Shown here in pieces: positions 1-10,593 of a stretch of 64,000 bases of DNA. The DNA is from Geothrix oryzisoli (lineage in GTDB: Bacteria; Acidobacteriota; Holophagae; Holophagales; Holophagaceae): assembly GCF_022808865.1 (NCBI RefSeq), contig NZ_JAKZLB010000001.1, forward strand, positions 744,001 to 808,000. The letters run 5' to 3'. Numbering within the stretch: the stretch's first letter is position 1; each line of letters begins with the position of its first letter. A program made the position numbers and the translations under genes. Below the pieces are notes generated by a model. It saw only the letters and a program-made list of their open reading frames with translations. It did no database searches and was not told the origin of the DNA.

Positions 1-211
1 AGAGCTTGAAGAGCGAGGCGGACCGGATCACCCCGTCCCGTTCCAGCTGATCGGCGATCTGGTTGATGTTGGCGCCCTTCTTCACCAGGACCGTGGCGTC
101 CTGCCGGAGGGGGCCCTGGCCCTTCCAGGCCCACCAGCCACCTGCGACCGGAGCCGCGGCCAGGAGGAGGGTGGCCAGGAAGAACCTGAGGGACATGGAA
201 GATCGCGCCAT
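1..211 (-). CDS. mltG: Endolytic murein transglycosylase MltG, 5' end only
   Basis: The minus-strand reading from 211 to the window edge gives 70 residues and continues beyond position 1. It starts MARSSMSLRFFLATLLLAA, a signal-anchor segment, followed by the Q-G-P-L-R-x-D and G-A-N-I-N-Q-I-A-D-Q-L pattern that opens the LysM-like domain of YceG/MltG. MltG is an inner-membrane lytic transglycosylase that cuts nascent glycan strands and sets their length. The catalytic Glu is outside the window. A second ATG at 196 is also possible. The gene diverges from the permease at 260, so the 48 bp between them must hold both promoters. Family call rests on the N-terminal pattern only. Confidence 0.7.
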   Translation of the reverse strand, partial: MARSSMSLRFFLATLLLAAAPVAGGWWAWKGQGPLRQDATVLVKKGANINQIADQLERDGVIRSASLFKL

Positions 212-259
212 GCCTCCAGAATGCCGTGATAGCGTGGATCCATCCACCCAAGGAACCCA

Positions 260-1690
260 ATGAGCGCCCCCGGCTACCGCCGTCACGTCGGATTGTTCTC
301 GGCCACCATGCTCATCGCCGGCTCGATGATCGGCTCGGGCGTGTTTATCGTCGCCGCCGACATGGTCCGCACGGGGGGCTCCGGCGGCTTCCTGCTGGTG
401 GCCTGGGGCCTCACGGCGGTGCTCACGCTCTTCGCGGCCCTCAGCTACGGCGAGCTGGCGGGGATGTTCCCCCAGGCTGGCGGCCAGTACACCTACCTTC
501 GCGAGACCTACGGACCCGCCGTGGGGTTCCTCTACGGCTGGACCTTCTTCGTGGTCATCGAGTGCGGCACCATCGCCGCCGTGGCCGTGGGGTTCGGGAA
601 GTACCTGGGCAGCTTCCTGCCGGCGGTCACGGATTCGGCCTGGATGGGGCCCCACCTCGACGTGCCGCTCATGAAGGTCACCCACGCCATCGCCGTAGGG
701 CCCTACCACCTGGGGCTCACGCCCTCCCGGCTGTCCGGCATCGCCGTGGTGGTGCTGCTGAGCGCGGTGAACCTCTACGGCGTGCGGCTGGGTTCCCGCA
801 TCCAGGACCTGTTCACCGTGGCCAAGATCGGCGGCCTGGCCGCCCTGATCCTGCTGGGCCTGCTGCTGAAACCCGCCGTCGCGCCCTCCCAGGCCCCCTT
901 CATCGCCACGGACGGCGCCGCCCTGCCCTTCCTCACGGCCCTGCTGGTGGTGCAGACCGGCAGCCTGTTCTCGGCGGACGCCTGGAACGCCATCACCTTC
1001 ATCGCCGGGGAGGTGAAGGAGCCGAGGCGGACCATCCCATTCGCCCTCCTCATCGGCACGACCATGGTCTGCGGCCTCTACGTGCTGGCCAACGCCGCCT
1101 ACCTGAAGGTGCTGGGGCCCTCGGGCATCGCCCACGCCCCCCAGGACCGCGTGGGCAGCGCCGCCCTTCAGGCCCTGCTGGGCAGCGGCGGCGGGCTCAT
1201 CATGGCGGGCAGCATCCTGGTATCGATGTTCGGCTGCCTCAACGGCCTGGTGCTGTCCGGCGCCCGGGTCTACCAGCGCATGGCGGAGGACGGCCTGTTC
1301 TACCCCCGCGCGGCCCTCCTCAACGACCATGGCGTCCCGGGCTTCGGGCTCTGGATCCAGGCCCTGTGGACCTGCCTGCTCACCCTCACGGGCACCTACG
1401 GGCAGCTGCTGGACTTCGTCATGCTGCCCACGATCCTCTTCTACGTCCTGGCCGTGGGCGGGATCTTCCTCCTCCGCTGGCGGCGGCCCGACCTGGAGCG
1501 CCCCGTGAAGGTCTGGGGCTACCCCTTCGTCCCGGGACTCTACCTCCTCGGCGCCCTCGCCATCATCGGCGCCCTCTTCATCCACCGGCCCAGCTATTCC
1601 TGGCCCGGCCTGGCCCTGGTGGCCCTGGGCTGGCCGGTCTACCTCGCCGTGAAGCCCCGCGTCACGGCCCCTGAAGGGAGTCTCTCATGA
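260..1690 (+). CDS. APC-superfamily amino acid permease
   Basis: This 476-aa protein is an inner-membrane amino acid transporter of the APC superfamily. It has about twelve hydrophobic segments, and TM1 carries the unwound G-S-M-I-G-S-G-V-F motif (around residues 21-29) that binds the amino and carboxyl groups of the substrate in this family. TM6 region G-S-L-F-S-A-D-A-W-N follows. Start at 260 has an AAGGA ribosome site. The stop overlaps the next start as ATGA (1687-1690), so the permease and the lysine-dehydrogenase-like enzyme downstream are translationally coupled. That pairing suggests a basic amino acid such as lysine as cargo; this is inference, since the substrate cannot be read from the sequence. 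Confidence 0.85.
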   Translation: MSAPGYRRHVGLFSATMLIAGSMIGSGVFIVAADMVRTGGSGGFLLVAWGLTAVLTLFAALSYGELAGMFPQAGGQYTYLRETYGPAVGFLYGWTFFVVIECGTIAAVAVGFGKYLGSFLPAVTDSAWMGPHLDVPLMKVTHAIAVGPYHLGLTPSRLSGIAVVVLLSAVNLYGVRLGSRIQDLFTVAKIGGLAALILLGLLLKPAVAPSQAPFIATDGAALPFLTALLVVQTGSLFSADAWNAITFIAGEVKEPRRTIPFALLIGTTMVCGLYVLANAAYLKVLGPSGIAHAPQDRVGSAALQALLGSGGGLIMAGSILVSMFGCLNGLVLSGARVYQRMAEDGLFYPRAALLNDHGVPGFGLWIQALWTCLLTLTGTYGQLLDFVMLPTILFYVLAVGGIFLLRWRRPDLERPVKVWGYPFVPGLYLLGALAIIGALFIHRPSYSWPGLALVALGWPVYLAVKPRVTAPEGSLS

Positions 1691-2808
1691 CCCATGTCGT
1701 CGTTCTTGGAGCCGGCCGCGTCGGCGGCGCCATGGCCAAGGACCTGGCCTCGGAGTTCAAGGTCACGGTGGCCGACCGCTCCGAAGGCGCCCTGGCCCGC
1801 ATGCGCGGGGCCGGACTGGCCACGCGCCCCGCCGATCTCGCCACGCCGGCCGGCGTGAAGGCCGCCGTGGCGGATGCGGACCTGGTGGTCGGCGCCGTGC
1901 CGGGCTTCATGGGCTTCGCCACCGCCAAGGCCGTGCTGGAGGCCGGGAAGCCCCTGGTGGACATCTCCTTCTTCGACGAGGACTGCTTCGAGCTGGACGC
2001 CCTGGCGAAAGCCCAGGGGCTGACCGCCATCGTGGACTGCGGCGTGGCGCCCGGCTGCGGGAACATCATCCTCGGCGACACCGCCCGCCAGTGGGACCAC
2101 GTGGACGTCTTCGAGTGCCTGGTGGGCGGCCTGCCCGCGGTGCGGACCTGGCCCTACGAGTACAAGGCCGGCTTCAGTCCCATCGATGTCATCGAGGAAT
2201 ACACCCGTCCCGCCCGCTACGTGAAGGATGGGCGCACCGTGACGCTGCCCGCCCTCTCCGAGCCGGAGCTGCTGGACTTCGAGGGCCTGGGCACGCTGGA
2301 ATCCTTCAACACGGACGGCCTGCGCAGCCTCATCCGCACCTTCCCCCAGGTGCCTGACATGAAGGAGAAGACCCTCCGCTACCCCGGCCACATCGAGAAG
2401 ATGCGGATGCTGCGGGAGTCCGGATTCTTCAGCAAGGAGAAGCTCCAGGTCGCCGGGGTGGAGATCAGCCCCCTGGAACTCACCACCGCCCTGCTCTTCC
2501 CCATGTGGTTCATGCAGGAGGGCGACGAGGACTTCACGATCATGCGCGTCACTGTGACGGGCTTGAAGGATGGCCAGCGGGTGCGCCGGGAGCTGAACCT
2601 CCTCGACCGCTACGACCGCGCCACGAAGACCACCTCCATGGCACGAACCACCGGCTACACCTGCACGGCCGCCGTGCGCCTCCTCGCGCAGGGCGGCTAC
2701 ACCCGCCAGGGCGTCAACCCGCCCGAGTTCCTGGGGCAGGAGCCCGGCGCCTGGGATTTCATCCGCGCGGAACTGGCGAAGCGCGGCGTGGTGTTCACGG
2801 AATCCTGA
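1687..2808 (+). CDS. Saccharopine dehydrogenase family protein, lysine 6-dehydrogenase-like
   Basis: A 373-aa NAD(P)-dependent dehydrogenase. The Rossmann motif G-A-G-R-V-G-G sits at residues 8-14, and a conserved D-C-G-V-A-P-G-C-G-N motif near 118 marks the saccharopine/lysine dehydrogenase family. The middle (E-Y-K-A-G-F-S, then S-E-P-E-L-L-D-F, F-N-T-D-G, R-Y-P-G-H-I-E-K) matches what I recall of bacterial lysine 6-dehydrogenases, which oxidise the epsilon-amino group of lysine. Length fits that group (about 370-385 aa). It is coupled by ATGA to the permease upstream. It ends exactly against rapZ: a TGATCA palindrome supplies both stop codons. Alternatives are saccharopine reductase or carboxynorspermidine dehydrogenase. 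Confidence 0.75.
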   Translation: MTHVVVLGAGRVGGAMAKDLASEFKVTVADRSEGALARMRGAGLATRPADLATPAGVKAAVADADLVVGAVPGFMGFATAKAVLEAGKPLVDISFFDEDCFELDALAKAQGLTAIVDCGVAPGCGNIILGDTARQWDHVDVFECLVGGLPAVRTWPYEYKAGFSPIDVIEEYTRPARYVKDGRTVTLPALSEPELLDFEGLGTLESFNTDGLRSLIRTFPQVPDMKEKTLRYPGHIEKMRMLRESGFFSKEKLQVAGVEISPLELTTALLFPMWFMQEGDEDFTIMRVTVTGLKDGQRVRRELNLLDRYDRATKTTSMARTTGYTCTAAVRLLAQGGYTRQGVNPPEFLGQEPGAWDFIRAELAKRGVVFTES

Positions 2809-3660
2809 TCAGCCGTTCAGCTCGCGGTGCCGCACGGTGAGGGCGGCCACATCGTTGCGGATCCGGTGGGCCAGCAGCTCCACCAGGGCCACGGAGCGAT
2901 GCTGGCCGCCGGTGCAGCCGATGGCGAGGGTGTGGTAGGCGCGGCCCTCCTGGCGGACCAGGGGCAGGGACCAGCGCAGCCAGGATTCCGCCCGTTCGAG
3001 GAACTCCCGGAACTCCGGACATTCCAGCAGGTACTCCTGCACGGCCGAGTCGCACCCCGTCAGCGGTTTCAGGGCTTCCACATAGTAGGGATTGGGCAGG
3101 AACCGCGCATCCAGCACCACGTCCGCATCGGCCGGCACGCCCCGCTTGAACCCGAAGCTCAGCAGCCGCACGGCGGTGCTGCGGGAGGGCAGCTGGGGCA
3201 CCAGCGCCGCCACCCGCTGGCGCAGGTCCGCCAGGCTCAGCGTGGTGGTATCGAGGATGGTGGTGGCCAGGGCGCGGATCGGGGCGAGCAGCTCCCGCTC
3301 CCGCTGGATGCCTTCCCCGGCGGAGCCCAGGAGGGCGAGGTGGTGAGGCCGCCGGGTCTCGGAATACCGGCGCAGCAGCATGCTGTCATCCGCCTCCACG
3401 AAGACCACCTGGACCGGCACGTTGCCCGCGCTCAGGCGTTCCAGCAGCGGGCCGAACTCGTGGGCGAAGTCGCCCTGGCGGCTGTCCATGCCCACCACCA
3501 GACGCTCCCGGCCCGGCCTGAGCTTCGATTCCAGCTCGATCAGGGGTTCGAGGAGGCGGGGCGGGACATTGTCGAGCGCCGTGCAGCCGCTGTCTTCCAG
3601 CGCGCCCAGCACCGAGTGGCGGCCGGCGCCGGAGAGTCCCGTGACGACGATGAGTTCCAT
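2809..3660 (-). CDS. rapZ: RapZ/YvcJ family nucleotide-binding protein with altered Walker A
   Basis: A 283-aa RapZ family protein. In enterobacteria RapZ is an RNase E adapter that targets the GlmZ small RNA; in Bacillus YvcJ is a GTPase; both bind nucleotides through an N-terminal P-loop. Here the fold signatures are intact: L-E-D-S-G-C-x-A-L-D-N-V-P (22-34), V-G-M-D-S-R (56-61) and the C-terminal G-C-T-G-G-Q-H-R-S (about 248-256). The P-loop itself reads G-L-S-G-A-G-R-H-S (8-16), so the usual Lys-Ser/Thr pair is Arg14-His15. This should weaken or abolish ATP/GTP binding. It lies downstream of secA but is separated from it by a strong terminator. Confidence 0.88.
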   Translation of the reverse strand: MELIVVTGLSGAGRHSVLGALEDSGCTALDNVPPRLLEPLIELESKLRPGRERLVVGMDSRQGDFAHEFGPLLERLSAGNVPVQVVFVEADDSMLLRRYSETRRPHHLALLGSAGEGIQRERELLAPIRALATTILDTTTLSLADLRQRVAALVPQLPSRSTAVRLLSFGFKRGVPADADVVLDARFLPNPYYVEALKPLTGCDSAVQEYLLECPEFREFLERAESWLRWSLPLVRQEGRAYHTLAIGCTGGQHRSVALVELLAHRIRNDVAALTVRHRELNG

Positions 3661-3670
3661 GGATCTAGAA

Positions 3671-3700
3671 GCTATCAGCTGTCAGCGGTCAGCTGTCAGT
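3671..3700. repeat. Short intergenic repeat built on TCAGCTGTCAG
   Basis: The spacer between rapZ and the secA terminator holds two copies of TCAGCTGTCAG split by a CGG (3675-3699). A related 29-base string with about 23 matches lies between ybaB and recR at 12469-12497. Both are intergenic and immediately next to hairpins. It may be a dispersed palindromic repeat of this genome; two copies in one window is weak evidence. Confidence 0.4.
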
Positions 3701-3730
3701 AAAAACAGCAGGGCCCCAGAGGGGCCCTGC
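3701..3730 (-). terminator. Rho-independent terminator of secA
   Basis: Read on the minus strand, a perfect 10-bp G+C-rich stem (GCAGGGCCCC, loop TCT) is followed by TGTTTTTAC. It lies 20 bp after the secA stop and before rapZ, so the two genes are probably separate transcripts. Confidence 0.85.
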
Positions 3731-3750
3731 CGATGGCTGATGGCCGAAGG

Positions 3751-6369
<2,619 letters not shown>

Positions 6370-6508
6370 GGATCCGTCCAGTCGCGTAAACCGTTGATTG
6401 TAGCGTGATGAAGGACCAATTCCCAGTGGGGGTGCGGTCTCCCAAGCCTCCGTGGTTGCCCGACTTACCCATCCAGGGCACACTGATTGTTTGGATTCTG
6501 GAGAAACC

Positions 6509-6928
6509 ATGGCCCTTGAGCGCACCTTTGCCATCGTCAAGCCCGACGCCGTCAAGGACGGCCACATCGGCGAGATCCTCACCGCCATCGAGCAGAGCGG
6601 TCTCAAGATCGTCGGCCTTAAGCTGACCCGCCTCACCCCCGCCATCTGCCAGGGCTTCTACCACGAGCACGTGGGCAAGGGTTTCTATGCCGAGCTGGAG
6701 GCCTTCATGACCGAGGGCCCCGTCGCCATCATGGTGCTCGAAGGCGAGAACGCCATCCTGCGCTGGCGCGACCTCATGGGCGCCACCAACCCCGCCAACG
6801 CCGCCGAGGGGACCCTCCGCAAGCGCTTCGGCGCCAGCATCGGCCGCAACGCCACCCACGGCAGCGACAAGCCCGAGAGCGCTCAGTTCGAAGTCGCCTA
6901 CTTCTTCAACGCGTTCGAACAGTTCTGA
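6509..6928 (+). CDS. ndk: Nucleoside diphosphate kinase
   Basis: A 139-aa NDP kinase of normal length. It transfers the gamma phosphate of ATP to other nucleoside diphosphates through a phospho-histidine. The protein opens [15 protein letters not shown], typical of the family, and the active-site motif N-A-T-H-G-S-D places the catalytic His at residue 117. R-F-G-A-S-I-G-R-N upstream of it is also conserved. The start at 6509 is preceded by GGAG with 6-base spacing. The gene stands alone, diverging from secA and closed by a strong hairpin. Confidence 0.97.
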   Translation: MALERTFAIVKPDAVKDGHIGEILTAIEQSGLKIVGLKLTRLTPAICQGFYHEHVGKGFYAELEAFMTEGPVAIMVLEGENAILRWRDLMGATNPANAAEGTLRKRFGASIGRNATHGSDKPESAQFEVAYFFNAFEQF

Positions 6929-6951
6929 TCTTTCCGGGCATCCGCCCCTGT

Positions 6952-6980
6952 GAAAATCGGCGCCGCTGGCGCCGATTTTC
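6952..6980. terminator. Bidirectional terminator between ndk and the 157-aa gene
   Basis: A perfect 13-bp stem GAAAATCGGCGCC / GGCGCCGATTTTC with a GCT loop lies 23 bp after ndk and 26 bp from the stop of the convergent gene. The A and T runs at the foot of the stem let it work in both directions. Confidence 0.8.
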
Positions 6981-7005
6981 GCAGGAGCGGATGCAGGCCG
7001 GAACC

Positions 7006-7479
7006 TCACCCCTCCATCACCGCCTGCAGGGCGGCCTGGCAGAGCCGGCGCACGCCGGGCAGCAGGTCGGCATTCTGGAGGCCTTTCTCGTGGAGCCACT
7101 GCCCTCCGGTGGGAGGCGGCGGCAGCAGGTCCTCGGGAGCCTTCGTGCGCAGCAGGTGGCTGAGATAGAGCCGCTGCTGGCCTTCGAGCCCTTCGAGCCG
7201 GAGCAGCCAGGGAGTCGGGAGCCGGCTGGTGCGCTCGTCAAAGACCACGGGCAGGGTGGACTTGTCCACGAACCGGTACGGCATGCCCCAGCCGGCCTCG
7301 ATCTGCGCATTCAGCAGGGAGGTGGGCAGGAAGCCCGGCGACCAGGGGATCTGGACCGGCATGAGCAGGCCCCGATGTGGGGTGTGGGGCGAGGGCACGA
7401 GGAGCACGAACGGGGTCTGCTGGCCGTGGACCAGCACGCCTTCGATGAAGGTCGTGAGGTGGACCCGGCCCTCGGCCAT
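7006..7479 (-). CDS. Hypothetical protein, 157 aa
   Basis: I do not recognise this protein. It is soluble-looking, rich in Leu and Pro, with no signal peptide or membrane segment. The N-terminal half contains a short L-L-V-P-S-P...H-R-G-L-L-M-P-V strand pattern that recalls Nudix proteins, but the Nudix box (G-x5-E-x7-R-E-x2-E-E) is absent. The start at 7479 is supported by GGGAGG spaced 5 bases upstream, and this ribosome site lies inside the left repeat of the inverted-repeat element at 7481-7751. The gene is probably read with proS, 270 bp upstream. Reality is supported by the ribosome site and by the terminator that follows. Confidence 0.6.
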   Translation of the reverse strand: MAEGRVHLTTFIEGVLVHGQQTPFVLLVPSPHTPHRGLLMPVQIPWSPGFLPTSLLNAQIEAGWGMPYRFVDKSTLPVVFDERTSRLPTPWLLRLEGLEGQQRLYLSHLLRTKAPEDLLPPPPTGGQWLHEKGLQNADLLPGVRRLCQAALQAVMEG

Positions 7480-7480
7480 C

Positions 7481-7751
7481 AGGGCCTCCCTTCAAATTGG
7501 ATGTGAGCCGCGACGTCGGCCAGCCGCGCCCCTGGCAAGGCGCCGGCCGAAGGGCGATGCGGGACATCGTTCAAGGCCGGCAAGGCCGCCAGGGGTGCGG
7601 CTGGCCACGTCCCGGAGGGCAAGGGGCGGCGCCCTGCGCGATACCACGTCAAACTCCTCGCCGATAGTGCCGTTATCGCCATCGTCGTTCTCCTCGTCTC
7701 GCTTGGGCGGCGCCCCTTGCGCGGCCGCACCCCAATTTGAAGGGAGGCCCT
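7481..7751. repeat. 271-bp element with 20-bp perfect terminal inverted repeats and nested palindromes
   Basis: The ends AGGGCCTCCCTTCAAATTGG (7481-7500) and its exact complement (7732-7751) bound the whole spacer between proS and the 157-aa gene. Inside lie further imperfect inverted repeats: about 21 bp at 7512-7534 with 7590-7610 (one or two mismatches), an inner GCCGGCC/GGCCGGC pair, and about 16 bp near 7618-7633 with 7708-7726. The right end covers the first two bases of the proS stop codon and the left end carries the ribosome site of the next gene. No ORF fits inside. It looks like a MITE- or BIME-like non-autonomous element; no target-site duplication was obvious. Confidence 0.6.
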
Positions 7752-9591
7752 AACGCCCTCCTGCGGTTTCCAACTCCTGCATGATGCGGTCGCGGGCGAC
7801 GGCCACTTCGGCCACGGCGGCCTCGGGCTTGAGCTTGAGGACCTCCTTGGTCCGGCGGTCCCGCAACTCCACGATGCCATCCTTGAGGCCCTTGGCGCCC
7901 ACCGTGAGGCGCAGGGGGAAGCCCAGCAGGTCGGCATCCTTGAACTTCGCGCCGGGGCTCATGCCCTCGCGGTCGTCGTGCAGGACTTCGAAGCCGGCCT
8001 GCTCCAGATCCTTTTCGACCTGCGCCGCCACGCCAGCCACCTCTGGGTTGGCCGGGTCGAGGCAGACGATGTGCACCTGGTACGGGGCGATGGGCCAGGG
8101 CCAGATGATGCCGTCGGCATCGTAGTTCTGCTCGACGGCCGCAGCCACGGTGCGGGTGATGCCGATGCCGTAGCAGCCCATCACCATGGGGTTCTCCTTG
8201 CCCTGCTCGTCCAGGAAGGTGCAGCCCATGCTCTTGGAATACTTCAGGCCCAGCTTGAAGACCTGCCCCACCTCGATGCCGCGGAAGGCCTGGTAGGTGC
8301 CCTTCCCGCAGCGGGTGCAGGCATCCCCTTCGGCGGCCATGCGCAGGTCCGTGTAGGTGCAACCCGGCAGGTCCCGCACCGGATCCAGGCCGAAGTGGTG
8401 GTAGTCCGTGCGGTTGGCGCCGCAGGTGAGGTTCACCGCGCCTTCGAGGCTGCGGTCCACGAGGAAGGCCACCTCCTTCAGCCCCACGGGCCCCATGAAG
8501 CCACTCTTGGCGCCGGTGAAGGCCTCGGCCTCCTCCAGGGGCATCAGCTCCATCTCGGCGGCACCCATGAAGTTCTTCACCTTCACGGGGTTCACCTCGT
8601 GGTCGCCCCGCAGCACGGCGCCCACCAGCTTCGTGGTCCCATCCGCGAAGGTGACGCGGTAGAGGAAGAACTTGCTGGTCTGGGTGATGGGCATGCCCTG
8701 GGGGTGGTCCGCGTCGATCATCCCCGCCGCCTGCTCCACCTGGCCCACGACGCCCGGTGTGCGGAAGTGGTCCCTCTTCAGCTCGAAGGCCCGGCCGTGA
8801 TCGGCGACGGGCAGTGCCGGCGCTTCCGTCTTCTCGATGTTGGAGGTGTAGTCGCACGCATCGCAGCTGAGGATGGCGTCCTCGCCGCTGCCCGCCAGCA
8901 CGTGGAACTCATGGGTGAAGCTGCCGCCGATGGCGCCGCTGTCGGCCTCCACGGGGCGGAACTTCACGCCCAGGCGGCTGAAGATCCGTTTGTAGGCGTT
9001 GAACATGGCCCAGTACTCGCGGTCGGCGCAGGCATCATCCACATGGAAGGAGTAGCCGTCCTTCATGGTGAACTCGCGGCCCCGCATGAGGCCGAAGCGG
9101 GGTCGGCGCTCGTCCCGGAACTTGGTCTGGATCTGGAAGAGGTTCATGGGCAGCTGTTTGTAGCTGCGCACGTTCTTGCGGACGATGTCGGTGATCACCT
9201 CTTCGTGCGTGGGGCCCAGGCAGAAGTTGTAGAACTCCCGCTCATCGGGCTTCTCGCCCCGGGCGCGGCGCTCGGCGACCTCGGCCTTGGCCTTGCGGTC
9301 GCAGAAGCGGAGCAGCTCATCGCCGTAGAACTTCCAGCGGCCGCTCTCCTGCCACAGCTCCGCCGGCAGCACCGCGGGCATGAGCAGTTCCTGGCAGCCG
9401 TCCTTGGCCAGCTCCTCGCGGACGATCTCCTCGAACTTGCGGATGCTCCGGAAGGCCAGCGGCAGGTAGCTGTAGATGCCCGCGGCCACCTTCTGGATCA
9501 TGCCGGCGCGCATCATGAGCTGCTGACTCACGACGTCGGCATCGCGCGGCGTCTCGCGCAGGGTCTGAATGAGGAGTTTCGACTGCTTCAT
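7750..9591 (-). CDS. proS: Prolyl-tRNA synthetase
   Basis: A 613-aa class II aminoacyl-tRNA synthetase that charges tRNA-Pro. Length and order fit the bacterial type: motif 1 (G-I-Y-S-Y-L-P-L-A, about 38-46), motif 2 (F-R-D-E-R-R-P-R-F-G-L-M-R-G-R-E-F, about 155-171), a YbaK-type editing insertion between motifs 2 and 3 (about 225-410, with the G-x-x-x-P region), motif 3 (G-C-Y-G-I-G-I-T-R, about 450-458) and a C-terminal anticodon domain. The editing domain removes mischarged alanine in this family. The stop codon lies at the edge of the inverted-repeat element. Confidence 0.97.
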   Translation of the reverse strand: MKQSKLLIQTLRETPRDADVVSQQLMMRAGMIQKVAAGIYSYLPLAFRSIRKFEEIVREELAKDGCQELLMPAVLPAELWQESGRWKFYGDELLRFCDRKAKAEVAERRARGEKPDEREFYNFCLGPTHEEVITDIVRKNVRSYKQLPMNLFQIQTKFRDERRPRFGLMRGREFTMKDGYSFHVDDACADREYWAMFNAYKRIFSRLGVKFRPVEADSGAIGGSFTHEFHVLAGSGEDAILSCDACDYTSNIEKTEAPALPVADHGRAFELKRDHFRTPGVVGQVEQAAGMIDADHPQGMPITQTSKFFLYRVTFADGTTKLVGAVLRGDHEVNPVKVKNFMGAAEMELMPLEEAEAFTGAKSGFMGPVGLKEVAFLVDRSLEGAVNLTCGANRTDYHHFGLDPVRDLPGCTYTDLRMAAEGDACTRCGKGTYQAFRGIEVGQVFKLGLKYSKSMGCTFLDEQGKENPMVMGCYGIGITRTVAAAVEQNYDADGIIWPWPIAPYQVHIVCLDPANPEVAGVAAQVEKDLEQAGFEVLHDDREGMSPGAKFKDADLLGFPLRLTVGAKGLKDGIVELRDRRTKEVLKLKPEAAVAEVAVARDRIMQELETAGGR

Positions 9592-9783
9592 GGGGGCCTC
9601 GAACTTTTTAGTCTAACCCAGGCCCAGACCTATTCCCCTGGGATGAAAAGCCGACGGCGAATGGCGCGGATCGCCCTTCGGGCCCGCGAGTGGGAAAGAA
9701 GAAAGCCCAGGAGAGCGGGCGGTTGGACTCGCCTCAGGCGCTTCCCAAATCCTCCTTCGCGCCCAATCGCGTCATTCGCGGTT
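9592..9783. other. 192-bp spacer between proS and yqeY with a short inverted repeat
   Basis: No credible gene on either strand. An inverted repeat joins GCGAATGGCGCG near 9659-9670 with CGCGTCATTCGC near 9767-9778 (one mismatch), bracketing a GC-rich core that includes CCCTTCGGGCCCGCG. The spacer has the look of a structured intergenic repeat unit. The proS promoter must be at the proS-proximal end. Confidence 0.4.
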
Positions 9784-10233
9784 TCAGGTCAGCAGGCTCT
9801 GGACCAGGGCGCTGGCGGCCTTGCCGTCGAAGGCACCCCCGTGGGCGGCCTGCAGGGCCTTCATGACCAGGCCCATGTCCTTCTTCGCGACGGCACCCGA
9901 CTGGGCGATGGCGGCCTTCACGGCGGCCTCCAGGGCCGGTCCCTCGATCATGGCCGGCAGGTAGGGCTTCAGCAGCTCGATCTCCGCCCGCTCCTGGGCG
10001 GCCCGCTCGGCCTGGCCCACCTTCTCGAACTGGGCGACGCTGTCCTCCCGGGACTTCACCAGGCGCTTCAGCACGGCCAGGGCGTCCGCCTCGGCAAGGG
10101 TCCCCTGGGGGCCGAGCCCCTTGGCCACCGCCTCGTTCTTGTAGGCGGCCAGGGCCATGCGGAGTACCTGGGTCCGGGCGGCATCTCGGGCCAGCATGGC
10201 GGTTTTCAGATCGGCCTGAAGACGATTGAGCAT
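9784..10233 (-). CDS. yqeY: GatB/YqeY domain protein
   Basis: A 149-aa protein of the YqeY family, which resembles the tRNA-binding C-terminal tail of GatB. Cellular role is not established; it may bind tRNA. Typical family features are the N-terminal helix M-L-N-R-L-Q-A-D-L-K-T-A-M-L-A-R-D, the E-x-E-I-L-L-K-P-Y-L-P middle and the C-terminal M-G-x-V-M-K-A-L...D-G-K-A-A-S segment. The start at 10233 follows GGAGG by 5 bases. It lies downstream of the ferredoxin gene but a hairpin separates them. Confidence 0.88.
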   Translation of the reverse strand: MLNRLQADLKTAMLARDAARTQVLRMALAAYKNEAVAKGLGPQGTLAEADALAVLKRLVKSREDSVAQFEKVGQAERAAQERAEIELLKPYLPAMIEGPALEAAVKAAIAQSGAVAKKDMGLVMKALQAAHGGAFDGKAASALVQSLLT

Positions 10234-10282
10234 GGGAACCTCCGGGGGAATTCCATGGTGACGCGGTTGCATCCCGACGTAC

Positions 10283-10310
10283 AGAACGGGCGCCGACTGG
10301 CGCCCGTTCT
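10283..10310. terminator. Hairpin terminator between the ferredoxin gene and yqeY
   Basis: A perfect 12-bp stem AGAACGGGCGCC / GGCGCCCGTTCT with a GACT loop lies 28 bp after the ferredoxin stop (minus strand) and about 50 bp before yqeY. There is no long U tract, so efficiency is uncertain. Confidence 0.6.
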
Positions 10311-10338
10311 CATCTGAAACGGCGAAGCCGTTCCAGTC

Positions 10339-10593
10339 CTAGGCCTTCTCGAACTTGATGACTTCCACGGGGCAGCCAGCGGCGGCGGCCTCGATGCTGG
10401 CTTCCAGGTCGGTGCCGAAGCTGCCGGAGAGGGGGCTCTGCTCATCCCGGTTCTCGGAATCGATGCCGTCCTCGCGCACGGAGCCGTTGATGTTGCAGCT
10501 GGTGTCGGTGACGTGGAACACGTCGGGGCACTCCGCCTCGCAGGCATTGCACACGATGCAGCCTTCGTCGATCCAGACTTTGGTGATGGCCAT
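10339..10593 (-). CDS. 4Fe-4S ferredoxin
   Basis: An 84-aa electron carrier. The cluster motif G-C-I-V-C-N-A-C-E-A-E-C-P (C-x2-C-x2-C-x3-C-P) lies near residues 11-23, and a further Cys in A-A-A-G-C-P-V-E-V-I-K-F near the C terminus is the usual fourth ligand of single-cluster ferredoxins. The fourth Cys of the N-terminal motif is therefore extra. The middle is acidic, as in other soluble ferredoxins. The start at 10593 (MAITKVWID) follows GAGGAG; a reading extended to 10614 is less likely. The redox partner is not in the window. Confidence 0.88.
   Translation of the reverse strand: MAITKVWIDEGCIVCNACEAECPDVFHVTDTSCNINGSVREDGIDSENRDEQSPLSGSFGTDLEASIEAAAAGCPVEVIKFEKA

Noticed and set aside
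7006-7479. Nudix hydrolase
   Set aside because: The strand pattern near the start is suggestive, but the Nudix box is absent.
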